A DNA stretch of 64,000 nucleotides from Pacificispira sp033344895 (GCA_965229685.1 OZ245920.1:3100001-3164000), one strand, 5' to 3'; shown: positions 8,432 through 19,427, counted from the stretch's first letter. The notes: a model not told the origin generated them from the sequence alone. A program made the numbers and translations.

Positions 8432-11052
8432 TCCGCCGCCACCCGGCTGGGGCCGCTGCGCATCAGAAGCCCGGAGAGTTCGGGACGGCAGGACCCGCAA
8501 TTCGTGCCCGCCCCCAATGCCGCGCCGATGGCGTCGATATCGACCAGCCCGCGATCGGCGATGGCGGCCAGGATGGTGTTCACCCCGACATCGAAACAGC
8601 TGCAGACAATCGGGCCGGAATCCGGCCTTCCGGCACCGGGGCGCCCGGCCAATACATCGGCGGGCCGGGCCGGGCCCTTCAAGGCATCCGCCACGAAACT
8701 GCGCGACACCGCGACCGGTTCCGGCGCCGCGAACAAGGCCGCCTGGACCCGCCCCTCGGTATGGAAGGCGACACGGGCCGTGCCGCGCGTCGCGTCCATG
8801 GCGCTCAGCACCGAAACATCCTTGTGCAGACCGAAAAGCGCCCGGGCATAGCCGATCCAATCATCCGGCGTTTCGGTGCCCGCCAGTTCCGCCTGCCAGC
8901 CGCCGCCGGACCGTGCCCGGGCCCAATAGGCGGAGGCCGGGTCAAAGTGGCTGTGGCAGACCGCGAAACCGTACCAGGCGACCGCCAGCTTTTCGATCCG
9001 GGCGACCGATGCTTTCAGGGCGGGTTGCCCCGAATGCGGATCCGTATCGCCGGGCACCAACGCGTCCGTCCGTCCCGCGCTGGCCCAATGGCCATTCCAG
9101 TGCATCGGTAGGAAGATGCTGCCGCGCGGGGTGTTTTCCGAAATCAGTGCCCGCGCCACGACCCGGCCATACGGATTGTCGACCTGCACCAGATCGGCCG
9201 GCGCAATGGCCTTTTCCGACGCGTCGTCGGGATGAATTTCGACATAGGGTTCGGCGGTGTGCCGGTTCAGCCGCGGCGATTTCGCGCTGCGCGTCATGGT
9301 ATGCCACTGATCCCGGACACGGCCGGTGTTGAGGCGCATCGGAAACGCCGTGCTTGTGGCCCGTGCGAAGGGGGTCGCGACACTGGGGATCATCCGCGCC
9401 CGCCGGTCGGGCGTGAAGAACCCGCCTTCGGCAAAGAACCGCCCCCCGCCGCCGTCACCGCCCTCACGCCGGGGCCATTGCACGGGCTCGAGGGCGTCAT
9501 AATCCGCCTCGACCAGTCCGGTCAGGTCCAGGTCGCGTCCGAACCGGGCGGACAGACCGGTCAGGGCGGCATATTCGCGAAAGATATCCGCCGGCCGGTC
9601 ATAGGCAAAGGCCTCCCCCCAGCCCATGGCGGCCGCGACATCGCATAGGATCCGCCAGTCAGGCCGCGCGGCGCCGGGCACCGGCAGGAAAGCCCGTTGG
9701 CGGCTGATGCGGCGTTCCGAATTCGTGACGGTCCCGGACTTCTCCCCCCAGCCGGCGGCCGGGAACAGAACATCGGCAAGCGGCGCCGTATCGGTCTCGG
9801 CGGTAATGTCCGACACCGCGACGAAGGGACAGGCGCGGATCGCGTCGCGCACCGAATCCGCCTCCGGCAAGGTCACCGCCGGGTTGGTGGAGATGATCCA
9901 AAGCGCCTTGATTTTGCCCTTTCGGCAGGCCCGGAACAGGTCTACCGCCTTCAGGCCCGGCGTGGAGGCCATGGCAGGGGATTGCCAGAAATTCTGCAAG
10001 GCCGCGCAATGTTCCGGATTGGCGATATCCATATGGGCGGCCAGCATGGTCGCAAGCCCGCCGACCTCTCGGCCACCCATCGCGTTCGGCTGACCGGTGA
10101 CGGAAAACGGCCCCATGCCGGGCCGGCCGATCCGTCCGGTCGCCAGATGGACATTCAGGATGGCATTGACCTTGTCGGTGCCGTCGATCGCCTGATTGAC
10201 GCCCTGGCTGAAGACGGTCACGACCTTTTCCGTCCCCGCCCACAAGTCGTAGAACGCCTGCAATTCCGGCGCGGTCAGACCGGTTTGGGACAGGTCGATT
10301 TCCGATGCCGCCGCCAAGGCTTCCGTCAGGCCGGAAACATGATCGCGGCAGTAATCGGCATCGATACGCCCGGTCCGTGCCAGATGGTCCAGCAGCCCGG
10401 CGAACAGGGCAAGATCCCCACCGGGCGCGATGGACAGGCTGATATCCGCCAGATCGGATGTCGCGGTCCGGCGCGGGTCTATGTTGACCACCCGCATGCC
10501 GGGCCGCGCCTGTTTGGCCGCCGTGATGCGCTGATAGAGGACCGGATGACACCAGGCGAGGTTCGATCCGACCAGCACGACCAGGTCCGCCAGTTCCAGA
10601 TCCTCATAGACGCCGGGCACCGTATCGGACCCGAAGGCCCGGATATGCCCGGCGACGGTGGACGCCATGCACAGGCGCGAATTCGTGTCGATATTGGCGC
10701 TGCCGATGAAACCCTTCATCAGCTTGTTGGCGACATAATAATCCTCGGTCAGCATCTGGCCGGACGCATAGATCGCGACACTGTCGGGACCGTGCGCGTC
10801 GATGGCCTCGCGAAATGCCCGCGCGGTCTTTTCGATCGCCGACTCCCAGGTCGCGGGTTTGCCGTCGACCATCGGGGTCAGCAGCCGGCCTTCCAGATCC
10901 AGGGTTTCGCCCAGCGCCGCCCCTTTGGAACACAGGCGCCCAAAATTCGCCGGATGGTCGGGATCGCCCTTGACCGTGACCTTACCGTCGCGGGCCTCCG
11001 CCAGGATACCGCAGCCGACGCCGCAATAAGGGCAAACGGTCTTCACCGCCAT
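8428..11052 (-). CDS. nasA: Assimilatory nitrate reductase, molybdopterin catalytic subunit
   Basis: 874 residues. The N-terminal 4Fe-4S ligands are CPYCGVGC (C7, C10, C14) and GRLCSKG (about C41), followed by the molybdopterin oxidoreductase core (DPRRTATSDLADISLSIAPGGD, FSVTGQPNAMGGREVGGL) and a molydopterin dinucleotide-binding domain (RLNTGRVRDQWHTMTRS). The C-terminus adds a BFD-type 2Fe-2S domain with CSCFDV and TNCGSC, as in NasA of alphaproteobacteria. It reduces nitrate to nitrite in the cytoplasm. No dedicated NasB or ferredoxin gene is in the operon, so the electron donor is encoded elsewhere or is the BFD domain's partner. Lies between nirD (2-bp gap) and the TrpD2-like gene (ATGA overlap). 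Confidence 0.93.
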   Translation of the reverse strand: MAVKTVCPYCGVGCGILAEARDGKVTVKGDPDHPANFGRLCSKGAALGETLDLEGRLLTPMVDGKPATWESAIEKTARAFREAIDAHGPDSVAIYASGQMLTEDYYVANKLMKGFIGSANIDTNSRLCMASTVAGHIRAFGSDTVPGVYEDLELADLVVLVGSNLAWCHPVLYQRITAAKQARPGMRVVNIDPRRTATSDLADISLSIAPGGDLALFAGLLDHLARTGRIDADYCRDHVSGLTEALAAASEIDLSQTGLTAPELQAFYDLWAGTEKVVTVFSQGVNQAIDGTDKVNAILNVHLATGRIGRPGMGPFSVTGQPNAMGGREVGGLATMLAAHMDIANPEHCAALQNFWQSPAMASTPGLKAVDLFRACRKGKIKALWIISTNPAVTLPEADSVRDAIRACPFVAVSDITAETDTAPLADVLFPAAGWGEKSGTVTNSERRISRQRAFLPVPGAARPDWRILCDVAAAMGWGEAFAYDRPADIFREYAALTGLSARFGRDLDLTGLVEADYDALEPVQWPRREGGDGGGGRFFAEGGFFTPDRRARMIPSVATPFARATSTAFPMRLNTGRVRDQWHTMTRSAKSPRLNRHTAEPYVEIHPDDASEKAIAPADLVQVDNPYGRVVARALISENTPRGSIFLPMHWNGHWASAGRTDALVPGDTDPHSGQPALKASVARIEKLAVAWYGFAVCHSHFDPASAYWARARSGGGWQAELAGTETPDDWIGYARALFGLHKDVSVLSAMDATRGTARVAFHTEGRVQAALFAAPEPVAVSRSFVADALKGPARPADVLAGRPGAGRPDSGPIVCSCFDVGVNTILAAIADRGLVDIDAIGAALGAGTNCGSCRPELSGLLMRSGPSRVAAE

Positions 11053-11054
11053 GG

Positions 11055-11396
11055 TCAGGCCGCCTCGCCGATCCGGCCCCGCAGGCGGGCGGCATCGATC
11101 AGGATACGCCCGTTCTCGACCCGGACCGGATACACCGCCACCGCGCCTTCATCGGGCCCTGTGCAGCGACCGGTATCGAAATCGAAGACCCAGTTGTGCA
11201 GCGGGCAGGTTACCGATTTGCCGTGCACGATCCCGTCGCTCAACGGCCCGCCCTTATGCGGACAGCGATCGTCCAGCGCGAAGACCTCGTCCGCCTCGGT
11301 CCGGAAAATCGCGACGCAGGCGGCCGCCGTCTTCACCACGCGGGCGCCGCGGCGGGGGATTGCATCCATTTCCCCGATATCGATCCATTCGCTCAT
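11055..11396 (-). CDS. nirD: Nitrite reductase small subunit, Rieske-like
   Basis: 113 residues from ATG 11396, overlapping the nirB stop by ATGA. The Rieske-type 2Fe-2S ligands are present as CPHKGGPL and CPLHNW (CxH ... CxxH), so this is the cluster-containing NirD type rather than the ligand-free E. coli type. It is the partner of NirB in NADH-dependent assimilatory nitrite reduction to ammonium, and its adjacency in the operon fits that. Confidence 0.92.
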   Translation of the reverse strand: MSEWIDIGEMDAIPRRGARVVKTAAACVAIFRTEADEVFALDDRCPHKGGPLSDGIVHGKSVTCPLHNWVFDFDTGRCTGPDEGAVAVYPVRVENGRILIDAARLRGRIGEAA

Positions 11397-13831
11397 TCCG
11401 CCGCCTCCAGTGTCAGATCCGCCAGCGGGCGGTAGGATGGGCGCATCCGCGGCGCGGCGTGTTCCGCCCAGGGATCCTTTTGATAAACCGACTGCGACAG
11501 GTCGAAGCGCCGCACCAGGTCGGCCCGGTTCTCCGCGTCCTCGACGACCCGTTCGCGCACCCAATCCATCCCGACCTTCGCGACCCATTTGTAGGGCCGG
11601 TCGAGGTATTTCGCGTTTTCGCGGTAGAGTTGGACAAAGGCGACGATCAGTTCCATCGCCTCTTCTTCCGTCGCAACCTTCGCCAGGGGTTCGGTCGCCT
11701 TCACATCCATGCCCGCCGCGCCGGCCACGCCGATCTCGAAGCCGCTGTCGACACAGATGATGCCAACATCCTTGCAGGTCGCTTCGGCGCAGTTCCGCGG
11801 GCAGCCGGACACGGCCATCTTGACCTTGTGCGGTGTCCAGGAACCCCAGAGCCGGCGTTCGAGCTTGATGCCCAGCCCGGTCGAATCCTGCGTCCCGAAC
11901 CGGCAATGGTCGGTCCCGACGCAGGTCTTCACCGTCCGCAACCCCTTGGCATAGGCATGACCCGACACCAGTCCGGCAGCATTCAGATCCGCCCACATGC
12001 CGGGCAGGTCCTCCTTGCGCACGCCCAGCAGATCGATGCGCTGCCCGCCGGTCACTTTCACTGTCGGCACGCTGTATTTATCGGCCGCATCGGCGATGGC
12101 GCGCAGTTCGTTCGGGGTCGTGATACCGCCCCACATGCGCGGCACCACGCTGAAGGTGCCGTCCTTCTGAATGTTGGCGTGATGCCGTTCGTTGACGAAA
12201 CGGCTTTGCGGATCGTCGCGGTATTCCAAAGGCCAATCGGACAGCAGGTAATAGTTCAGGGCGGGGCGGCAGATATGGCAGCCGCAGGACGTTTTCCAGC
12301 CACAGGCCTGCATCACGGCCGGCATGGTCTTCAGGTCCTGCGACTTGATCAGCCGCCGAACTTCCTCATGGGTCAGGTCGGTACAGCCGCAGACCGGCCG
12401 GGCCGCTGGCGCCTGGAACGCGTCCCCCAGGGTGAGGGCCAGCACCTGTTCGACCAGACCGGTACAGGTCCCGCAGGACCCGGAGGCCTTGGTTACCGTC
12501 CGGACGGCATCCAGATCGGTCGCCCCGGCCCCGATGGCCTGGACGATGGTTCCCTTGCAAACGCCGTTACAGCCGCAGATTTCCGCATCATCCGGCAAGG
12601 CTGCAACGGCCGCCATAGGGTCCAGCGGCGATCCCCCCGCATAGGCCGGACCGAAGATCAGCGTGTCGCGCATGTCGGAAATGTCGGTGCCGTCCTTCAA
12701 CAGGCCGAAGAACCAGCCGCCATCGGCCGTATCGCCGTAGAGCACGATCCCGACGATCCGGTTTTCGACCAGGACCAAGCGCTTGTAGACACCCGCGCCG
12801 GGATCGCGATAGACGATCTCCTCCCGACCTTCGCCATCGGAAAAGTCGCCGCCGGAGAACAAGTCGATCCCGGTCACCTTCAGCTTGGTTGACGTGATGC
12901 TGCCGCGATAGGCCGCATCCTGGCCCAGAAGCGTCTGTGCCGCGACCCGCGCCATGTCATAGAGCGGCGCGACGAGGCCATAGCACGTGCCGCCATGTTC
13001 GACGCATTCGCCGACCGCCAGGATATCGGCGTCCGATGTAACCATCGCATCGTCGACATGCAGGCCCCGGCCGCACGCCAGCCCGGCCGATTTGGCTAAT
13101 TCGACATTGGGACGAATCCCGACCGCCATGACCACGATATCGGCGGGATAGACCGTGCCGTCGTCCAGCCGGACGCCGGTGACCCGGCCTTCGCCCTGGA
13201 TCTCATGGGTGTTGGCCAGGACATGGACGCGAATGCCGCGCCGTTCCAACTCGGCTTTCAACAGGTATCCGGCGGCTTCGTCCAGCTGACGTTCCATCAG
13301 ATGGCCCATCAGGTGCAGGACGGTGACATCCATGCCGCGCGCCTTCAGTCCGGCGGCTGCCTCCAGACCCAGCAGCCCGCCGCCGATCACCACCGCCTTG
13401 CGGCCCGACCCGGCCGCCGCGATCATGGCGTTGGTGTCATCCAGATCGCGATAGGTCACGACCCCGTCCAACTTGCTGCCCGGCACCGGAATGACGAAGG
13501 GGCTGGACCCAGTCGCGATCAGCAGCTTGTCATAAGGCGTTTCGCCGGACGCGCTGACGACCACCTTCCGGTCCCGGTCGATCCGGCTCACCGCCTCGCC
13601 GAAGCGGCAATCGACCCGGTTTGCCGCGTACCAGTCGGCATCATGGGTGACGATCTCCTCGTAGGTCTTCTCCCCCGACAGGACGGGCGACAGCATGATC
13701 CGGTTGTAGTTGCCGCGCGGCTCCTCGCCGAACAGGGTCACCGAATAGCGGTCCGGATCGCCCTCGAAGAGATGCTCCAGCATCCGGCCGGACGCCATCC
13801 CGGCGCCGATGACGACAAGTTTCTCGGCCAT
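11393..13831 (-). CDS. nirB: NAD(P)H-dependent assimilatory nitrite reductase large subunit
   Basis: 812 residues from ATG 13831 (TGATG with the upstream stop; a GTG one codon earlier is possible). Domains in order: FAD/NAD-binding pyridine nucleotide-disulfide oxidoreductase (KLVVIGAGMASGRML; GRKAVVIGGGLLGLEAA), two BFD-like 2Fe-2S modules (CGCNGVCKG with SGSCGTC; CGCTDL with SCGCHIC), then the sulfite/nitrite reductase hemoprotein with siroheme and 4Fe-4S ligands in GTDHCRFG and SGCPRNCAEA. It catalyses six-electron reduction of nitrite to ammonium in the cytoplasm, with siroheme from the cysG-like gene downstream and NirD as partner. Confidence 0.94.
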   Translation of the reverse strand: MAEKLVVIGAGMASGRMLEHLFEGDPDRYSVTLFGEEPRGNYNRIMLSPVLSGEKTYEEIVTHDADWYAANRVDCRFGEAVSRIDRDRKVVVSASGETPYDKLLIATGSSPFVIPVPGSKLDGVVTYRDLDDTNAMIAAAGSGRKAVVIGGGLLGLEAAAGLKARGMDVTVLHLMGHLMERQLDEAAGYLLKAELERRGIRVHVLANTHEIQGEGRVTGVRLDDGTVYPADIVVMAVGIRPNVELAKSAGLACGRGLHVDDAMVTSDADILAVGECVEHGGTCYGLVAPLYDMARVAAQTLLGQDAAYRGSITSTKLKVTGIDLFSGGDFSDGEGREEIVYRDPGAGVYKRLVLVENRIVGIVLYGDTADGGWFFGLLKDGTDISDMRDTLIFGPAYAGGSPLDPMAAVAALPDDAEICGCNGVCKGTIVQAIGAGATDLDAVRTVTKASGSCGTCTGLVEQVLALTLGDAFQAPAARPVCGCTDLTHEEVRRLIKSQDLKTMPAVMQACGWKTSCGCHICRPALNYYLLSDWPLEYRDDPQSRFVNERHHANIQKDGTFSVVPRMWGGITTPNELRAIADAADKYSVPTVKVTGGQRIDLLGVRKEDLPGMWADLNAAGLVSGHAYAKGLRTVKTCVGTDHCRFGTQDSTGLGIKLERRLWGSWTPHKVKMAVSGCPRNCAEATCKDVGIICVDSGFEIGVAGAAGMDVKATEPLAKVATEEEAMELIVAFVQLYRENAKYLDRPYKWVAKVGMDWVRERVVEDAENRADLVRRFDLSQSVYQKDPWAEHAAPRMRPSYRPLADLTLEAAE

Positions 13832-15489
13832 CACGCCGCCTCCTTCTTCTCGGCGCCGTGCTCATACTCCTCCAAAAAAGTCAGGAGCTCTTCGCGGTAG
13901 GCGTAGTAGTCGGGGTGTTCCAGCAGATGCTTGCGGCTGCGCGGGCGCGGCAGGGTCACATCCATGATCTTGCCGATCCGGGCGCGCGGCCCGTTGGTCA
14001 TCATCACCACGCGGTCGGCCAGCAGGATCGCCTCGTCGACATCATGGGTGACACAGACCGCCGTCACCTGCGTGCGGGACCAGACCTCCATCAGGACTTC
14101 CTGCAACTCCCATCGGGTCAGGCTGTCGAGCATCCCGAAGGGTTCGTCCAGCAGCAGCAGTTTCGGCGACAGGGCGAAGGCCCGGGCAATCCCGACACGC
14201 TGTTTCATCCCGTTCGACAGTTCGGCCGCCGGCTTGTCCATTGAGTCGGCCAGGCCGACCCGTTCCAGATAGTATTCGACGACGTCCTGGCGTTCCTCCT
14301 GCGACGCTTTCGGATAGACCCGGTCGACGCCGACCGCACAGTTTTCCCGGGCGGTCAGCCAGGGGAACAGGCTCGGCGACTGAAAGACGACGGCCCGTTC
14401 CGGATCGGCCTCGGTCACATGGGTTCCGTCCAGAATGATGGCGCCCTTGGAGATATCGTTCAGGCCGGCTGTCATGGTCAGGACCGTCGACTTGCCGCAG
14501 CCCGAATGCCCGATCAGGGATACGAACTCGCCCTTCTTCATGGTCAGTTCGAAATCCTCGACCACCGTCAGGGGACCTTTCGGCGTCGGATAGACCTTAT
14601 GAAGCTGCGAGAACTGCAGATAGCGCTCGTCGTTAAAGGAATGGGCCGCCTCGGCCACCGCCTTCGGCACGCCGTGGATCGGAACGACATCGGGCAGCAG
14701 ACGCGTGCCGTCGATCTTCGAGGCGATACCGACCGCCATCAGGTATTGGGTGACCTTCGCACGCAGCGCCTTGAAGGCCGGATTGTGATTCATCGCCGCC
14801 CGGTCGCGCGGACGGGGCAGCGAGACCGTGAACTGATCGCCGATGGTGCCATCGGGGGTCAGGGTCACGATCCGGTCGGCCAGCAGCAGCGCCTCGTCGA
14901 CATCGTTGGTGATCAGGACCACCGTCTTGCGGTCGGCCTCCCAGATCCGTTCGATCTCATCCTGCAGATTCGCGCGGGTCAGTGCGTCCAGCGCCGACAA
15001 CGGCTCGTCCAGCAGCAGCACTTCCGGGTTCATCGCCAGGGCGCGGGCCACGGCGACGCGCTGGCGCATGCCGCCGGACAATTCCGCCGGCCGCCGGTCC
15101 GCCGCGTGGTTCAGACCGACCATGGCGATGTACTTCGCCGCGATCTCCTGGCGATCCGTCCTGGACAGTCCTTTGTGAACCGCATCCACGGCCAGCATGA
15201 TATTGCCGCGGACCGTCAGCCAGGGCATCAGCGAATAGGACTGGAACACCAATCCCCGCTCCGGCCCCGGCCCTTGGATCCGGTCCCCCTTGAACAGGGC
15301 CTCGCCGCTGTCCGGCAGGACCAGACCGCTCATCAGGTTGATCAGCGTCGATTTCCCCGTACCGGAAAAGCCGAGGATCGCGACGAATTCTCCCTCACGC
15401 ACCGACAGGTCGATATCCGTCAGCACATCCTCGCGCGCGGCACCGTCGCCGAAGCTCTTGCTGCACTTTTTCAGTTCCAGAATAGCCAT
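13831..15489 (-). CDS. nrtD: Nitrate ABC transporter ATPase with two fused nucleotide-binding domains (NrtC-NrtD type)
   Basis: 552 residues from ATG 15489, 5 bp after the permease stop. Two complete ABC ATPase domains lie in one chain. The first has Walker A GFSGTGKST (about residue 40), signature LSGGMRQRV and LLLDEPLSALD. The second has Walker A GHSGCGKST (about residue 327), signature LSNGMKQRV and LLLDEPFGMLD. In cyanobacteria these are separate proteins, NrtC (with an extra NrtA-like domain) and NrtD; here that extra domain is absent. The protein powers nitrate/nitrite import with NrtA and NrtB at the inner membrane. Both catalytic sites look intact. Confidence 0.88.
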   Translation of the reverse strand: MAILELKKCSKSFGDGAAREDVLTDIDLSVREGEFVAILGFSGTGKSTLINLMSGLVLPDSGEALFKGDRIQGPGPERGLVFQSYSLMPWLTVRGNIMLAVDAVHKGLSRTDRQEIAAKYIAMVGLNHAADRRPAELSGGMRQRVAVARALAMNPEVLLLDEPLSALDALTRANLQDEIERIWEADRKTVVLITNDVDEALLLADRIVTLTPDGTIGDQFTVSLPRPRDRAAMNHNPAFKALRAKVTQYLMAVGIASKIDGTRLLPDVVPIHGVPKAVAEAAHSFNDERYLQFSQLHKVYPTPKGPLTVVEDFELTMKKGEFVSLIGHSGCGKSTVLTMTAGLNDISKGAIILDGTHVTEADPERAVVFQSPSLFPWLTARENCAVGVDRVYPKASQEERQDVVEYYLERVGLADSMDKPAAELSNGMKQRVGIARAFALSPKLLLLDEPFGMLDSLTRWELQEVLMEVWSRTQVTAVCVTHDVDEAILLADRVVMMTNGPRARIGKIMDVTLPRPRSRKHLLEHPDYYAYREELLTFLEEYEHGAEKKEAA

Positions 15490-15494
15490 GACGA

Positions 15495-16580
15495 TCACCG
15501 ATTGTTGGTGTGGGTCAGAAGGGTCTGGATCGCGTACATCATCCGGTCCAACAGGAAGCCGATGACCCCGATGGTGAAGACCGCGACCATGATCTTGGCG
15601 AGGCTCTGGGACGAACCGTTCTGGAATTCGTCCCAGACGAATTTCCCGAGGCCCGGATTCTGCGCCAGCATTTCGGCGGCGATCAGGACCATCCAGCCCA
15701 CGCCCAGGCTGAGGCGCAGCCCGGTGAAGATCAGCGGCTGGGCCGACGGCAGGACCAGACGCGTGATCTTGGACCAGGTCGACATCTTCAGAACCCGGGA
15801 GACGTTCACCAGATCCTTGTCGATGCTGGCAACGCCATGGGCCGTGTTGATCAGCGTCGGCCACAGGGAACACAACGTCACCGTGATGGCGGAGTTCAGG
15901 AAGGATTTCGAGAACAGCCCGTCATTGGTCACATAGACCGCCGAGACGACCATGGTGACGATCGGCAGCCAGGCCAGCGGCGAGACCGGTTTGAAGATCT
16001 GGATCAGCGGATTGAACGCCGCGCTGGCCGTCGGGGACAGGCCGCAGATGATGCCGATCGGCACCGCGACCACGGTCGCCAGCAGGAAGCCGAAAAACAC
16101 CGTTTGGATCGACGTCCAGATCTGATCGTAATAGCTGGGCGCCCCGGTGAACTCGCGCCATTTGACGCGGTCTTCCTTACCGGCGGCGATCAGCTTCTCG
16201 TTGCGCTCTTCCTGGCGTTCGTAGAATGCGGATTCCTTCTCGGCCTTGCGGGTCGCGTCCTCGTGGAGGGAGAGCATCTGCTCCCAGACCTGCGCCGGGC
16301 CGGGCACGGCGCCCAGCGATGTCTGAACCTGCGGGGCAAGATGAGCCCAGAGCATCAGGAAGGCCAGAATCGCGGCCAGCGGCACACCCAGCTGGCGCAG
16401 CACTTCGCGACCCTGGGCTTTCGGATTGTCCCCGGCGGCGGCACGCAGGATCGGCGTGCCCCAGCCGAGACCGAGAACTTTCAGATAGGTATCGATCTTG
16501 TTGATGCGGGCGAACAGCTTTTCCCTGCGGGCCTGTTTCCCGGCTGCGTCGGCGAAATCTTCGTCGGCGATGGCGGACAT
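15495..16580 (-). CDS. nrtB: Nitrate ABC transporter permease
   Basis: 361 residues. A charged cytoplasmic N-terminal region of about 85 residues precedes the first membrane segment (AAILAFLMLWAHLAP), and the core carries the binding-protein-dependent transport signature around SWLPIVTMVV and GVASIDKDLVNVSRVLKMS, the EAA-type loop that contacts the ATPase. A soluble coil rich in charged residues (ATRKAEKESAFYERQEERN) sits between the first two membrane segments. This is the NrtB/TauC-like (BPD_transp_1) family. Located between nrtA and the fused ATPase gene in the nitrate operon. Confidence 0.88.
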   Translation of the reverse strand: MSAIADEDFADAAGKQARREKLFARINKIDTYLKVLGLGWGTPILRAAAGDNPKAQGREVLRQLGVPLAAILAFLMLWAHLAPQVQTSLGAVPGPAQVWEQMLSLHEDATRKAEKESAFYERQEERNEKLIAAGKEDRVKWREFTGAPSYYDQIWTSIQTVFFGFLLATVVAVPIGIICGLSPTASAAFNPLIQIFKPVSPLAWLPIVTMVVSAVYVTNDGLFSKSFLNSAITVTLCSLWPTLINTAHGVASIDKDLVNVSRVLKMSTWSKITRLVLPSAQPLIFTGLRLSLGVGWMVLIAAEMLAQNPGLGKFVWDEFQNGSSQSLAKIMVAVFTIGVIGFLLDRMMYAIQTLLTHTNNR

Positions 16581-16670
16581 GGGTTCTTCCTCAAGCGCTG
16601 GAATTTGGAGCGTTGAAACGAAAGGCGGATGCCCGGCCGGCCCCGTATCTGGCCGGCCGGGCGGTCGGGC

Positions 16671-18035
<1,365 letters not shown>

Positions 18036-18082
18036 AACGCTCTCCTGGTTTCGGGCCCGCGCTTCCCTGCGCCGAGCCAATG

Positions 18083-18185
18083 AAAATGAAAAAGCCGCAC
18101 GTCTTCCGCGACACCTGTCGCGGTGGACGAGCAGCTTTGCTCAATCATTCTCAGCGTAGAGATTGGACCCGGACACCTTTGCCCG
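18083..18185 (-). promoter_or_regulatory. ANTAR-type two-hairpin leader RNA controlling the nitrate operon
   Basis: On the minus strand the leader holds hairpin P1 (18170-18185): stem CGGGC/GTCCG, loop AAAGGT. It is followed by hairpin P2 (18129-18142): stem GAGC/GCTC, loop AAAGCT. Both hexaloops have A at position 1 and G at position 4, the signature recognised by ANTAR domains. The 3' arm of P2 is shared with the 5' arm of the terminator hairpin at 18094-18135, so P2 and the terminator are mutually exclusive. Known biology of NasT: when nitrate releases it from NasS, it stabilises P1-P2 and lets RNA polymerase read through. The nasT and nasS genes lie directly upstream. Confidence 0.85.
18089..18135 (-). 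terminator. Intrinsic leader terminator upstream of nrtA
   Basis: Minus-strand hairpin at 18094-18135 with the perfect core CCGCGACA/TGTCGCGG and outer arms GCTGC/GCGGC, followed by a TTTTT tract at 18093-18089. It lies 54 bp before the nrtA start codon and is the attenuating half of the ANTAR switch. Confidence 0.85.
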
Positions 18186-18245
18186 AACCGTTCGATCACC
18201 GTATCATGTTGCAGTGCGAAATCAACTGGAAAATTCGGAACCGCC

Positions 18246-19427
18246 TCAGACCGAAATGACGATCGGGTCGAAAACGCGCCCGTCAAAGAACAGATCCGGC
18301 CCCAGATACATCTCGCCGGTCGACGACGCGACGGGGGAGCGCATGTCCAAAGCGCCTTCCAGTTTTTCCGACGCGCCGGGCATGTCGGCGCCCGCAGAAT
18401 CCAGGCAGGTCCGGTACAGGTCCGGGCGGAAACAACCCCGCGCCACCGCCGCCGCCTCTTCCAGATCAAGCCCGTTCCGACGCGCCAGCCGGCTGGCAAT
18501 CCAGACCGCCTGACTGCGCCAGGGGAAAGTTGCCGCACCGTCGAAGAATTCGATGAAGCGGGGTGTCACCCTTTCTTCCCCCGAGGCGTTGACGAGCAGC
18601 CGCCCCTGCAGCGTGCGTTCGATCATTTCCGAAGAAAGGTTGAGATAGTCGGCGCCGGACATGATCTCCGCCGCCGTCATGATATTGGCGGAATCGCCCA
18701 GCCAGCGTGCCGCGCGCCACACCGCTCGCATCAGACCGGACGTCGCCTCAATCTCGCGCTCCGCCCAGCCCTTGCGCACCGCCAGCACCTTCTCAGGCGC
18801 GAAGTTCCAGATCGCGGCACCGGGCAGAATCAGCTCTGCGTAGCCTCGCGCGACCGCAACGGATCCCCAGGGCTCCCCGACGCAGAACGCCTCGATCGTG
18901 CCCGCTTCGATGGCCTCCGCCATCTGGGGCGGCGGCACGGTCCGGACAATCAGATCCTGCGGCGCTTTCAGACCCAGCGCGCCGAGCCAGTAATACAGCA
19001 GTTCCGCATGCATTGAGAACGGGAACGGCACTCCGACGGTCAGCGGCTTGTCACAGACCCGGATCAGGGCGCGGCCGATTTCCGCTGCAGAGCTGAAATC
19101 GCCGGGCGCGCCCGCATCGGCCATGCGGCGCGCCAGTCTTCTGGAGACGCCGACGACATTGCCGTTCATCGACAGGACGGACAGCGCATCGAGCGCCAGC
19201 GCCATGCCGCCCAGCCCCATCGACATCGCGATCGGCACCGGGGCCAGCAGATGCGCTGCATCCAGCCGGCCGAGCGCCAGCTTGTCGCGCACCGCGGACC
19301 AGGACGGCTGCGCCCGGAGCTGCAGGTCCAGCCCCTCCTCCCGCGCGAAGCCCAGTTCGCGCGCGATGACCAGTGGCGCACTGTCGATCAACGGAATGAA
19401 GCCGCATTCCAGTCGCCGCAAACTCAT
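18246..19427 (-). CDS. nasS: Nitrate sensor NasS (NrtA-like, cytoplasmic)
   Basis: 393 residues from ATG 19427, overlapping the nasT stop (ATGA). It resembles NrtA throughout (ECGFIPLIDSAPLVIARELGF, LDAAHLLAPVPIAMSMGLGG, PPPQMAEAIEAGTIEAFCVGEPWGSVAVA) but begins directly with the binding-protein fold and has no signal peptide, as in NasS. Known role: in the absence of nitrate or nitrite NasS binds and silences NasT; ligand binding frees NasT. The operon order nasT-nasS followed by the ANTAR leader fits that model exactly. Confidence 0.9.
   Translation of the reverse strand: MSLRRLECGFIPLIDSAPLVIARELGFAREEGLDLQLRAQPSWSAVRDKLALGRLDAAHLLAPVPIAMSMGLGGMALALDALSVLSMNGNVVGVSRRLARRMADAGAPGDFSSAAEIGRALIRVCDKPLTVGVPFPFSMHAELLYYWLGALGLKAPQDLIVRTVPPPQMAEAIEAGTIEAFCVGEPWGSVAVARGYAELILPGAAIWNFAPEKVLAVRKGWAEREIEATSGLMRAVWRAARWLGDSANIMTAAEIMSGADYLNLSSEMIERTLQGRLLVNASGEERVTPRFIEFFDGAATFPWRSQAVWIASRLARRNGLDLEEAAAVARGCFRPDLYRTCLDSAGADMPGASEKLEGALDMRSPVASSTGEMYLGPDLFFDGRVFDPIVISV

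Noticed and set aside
18170..18185. Using the CCGCGACAGGTGTCGCGG hairpin as an ANTAR hairpin
   Set aside because: Its hexaloop begins with C, not A; it is the terminator core. The GAGC-AAAGCT-GCTC hairpin fits the consensus as P2.
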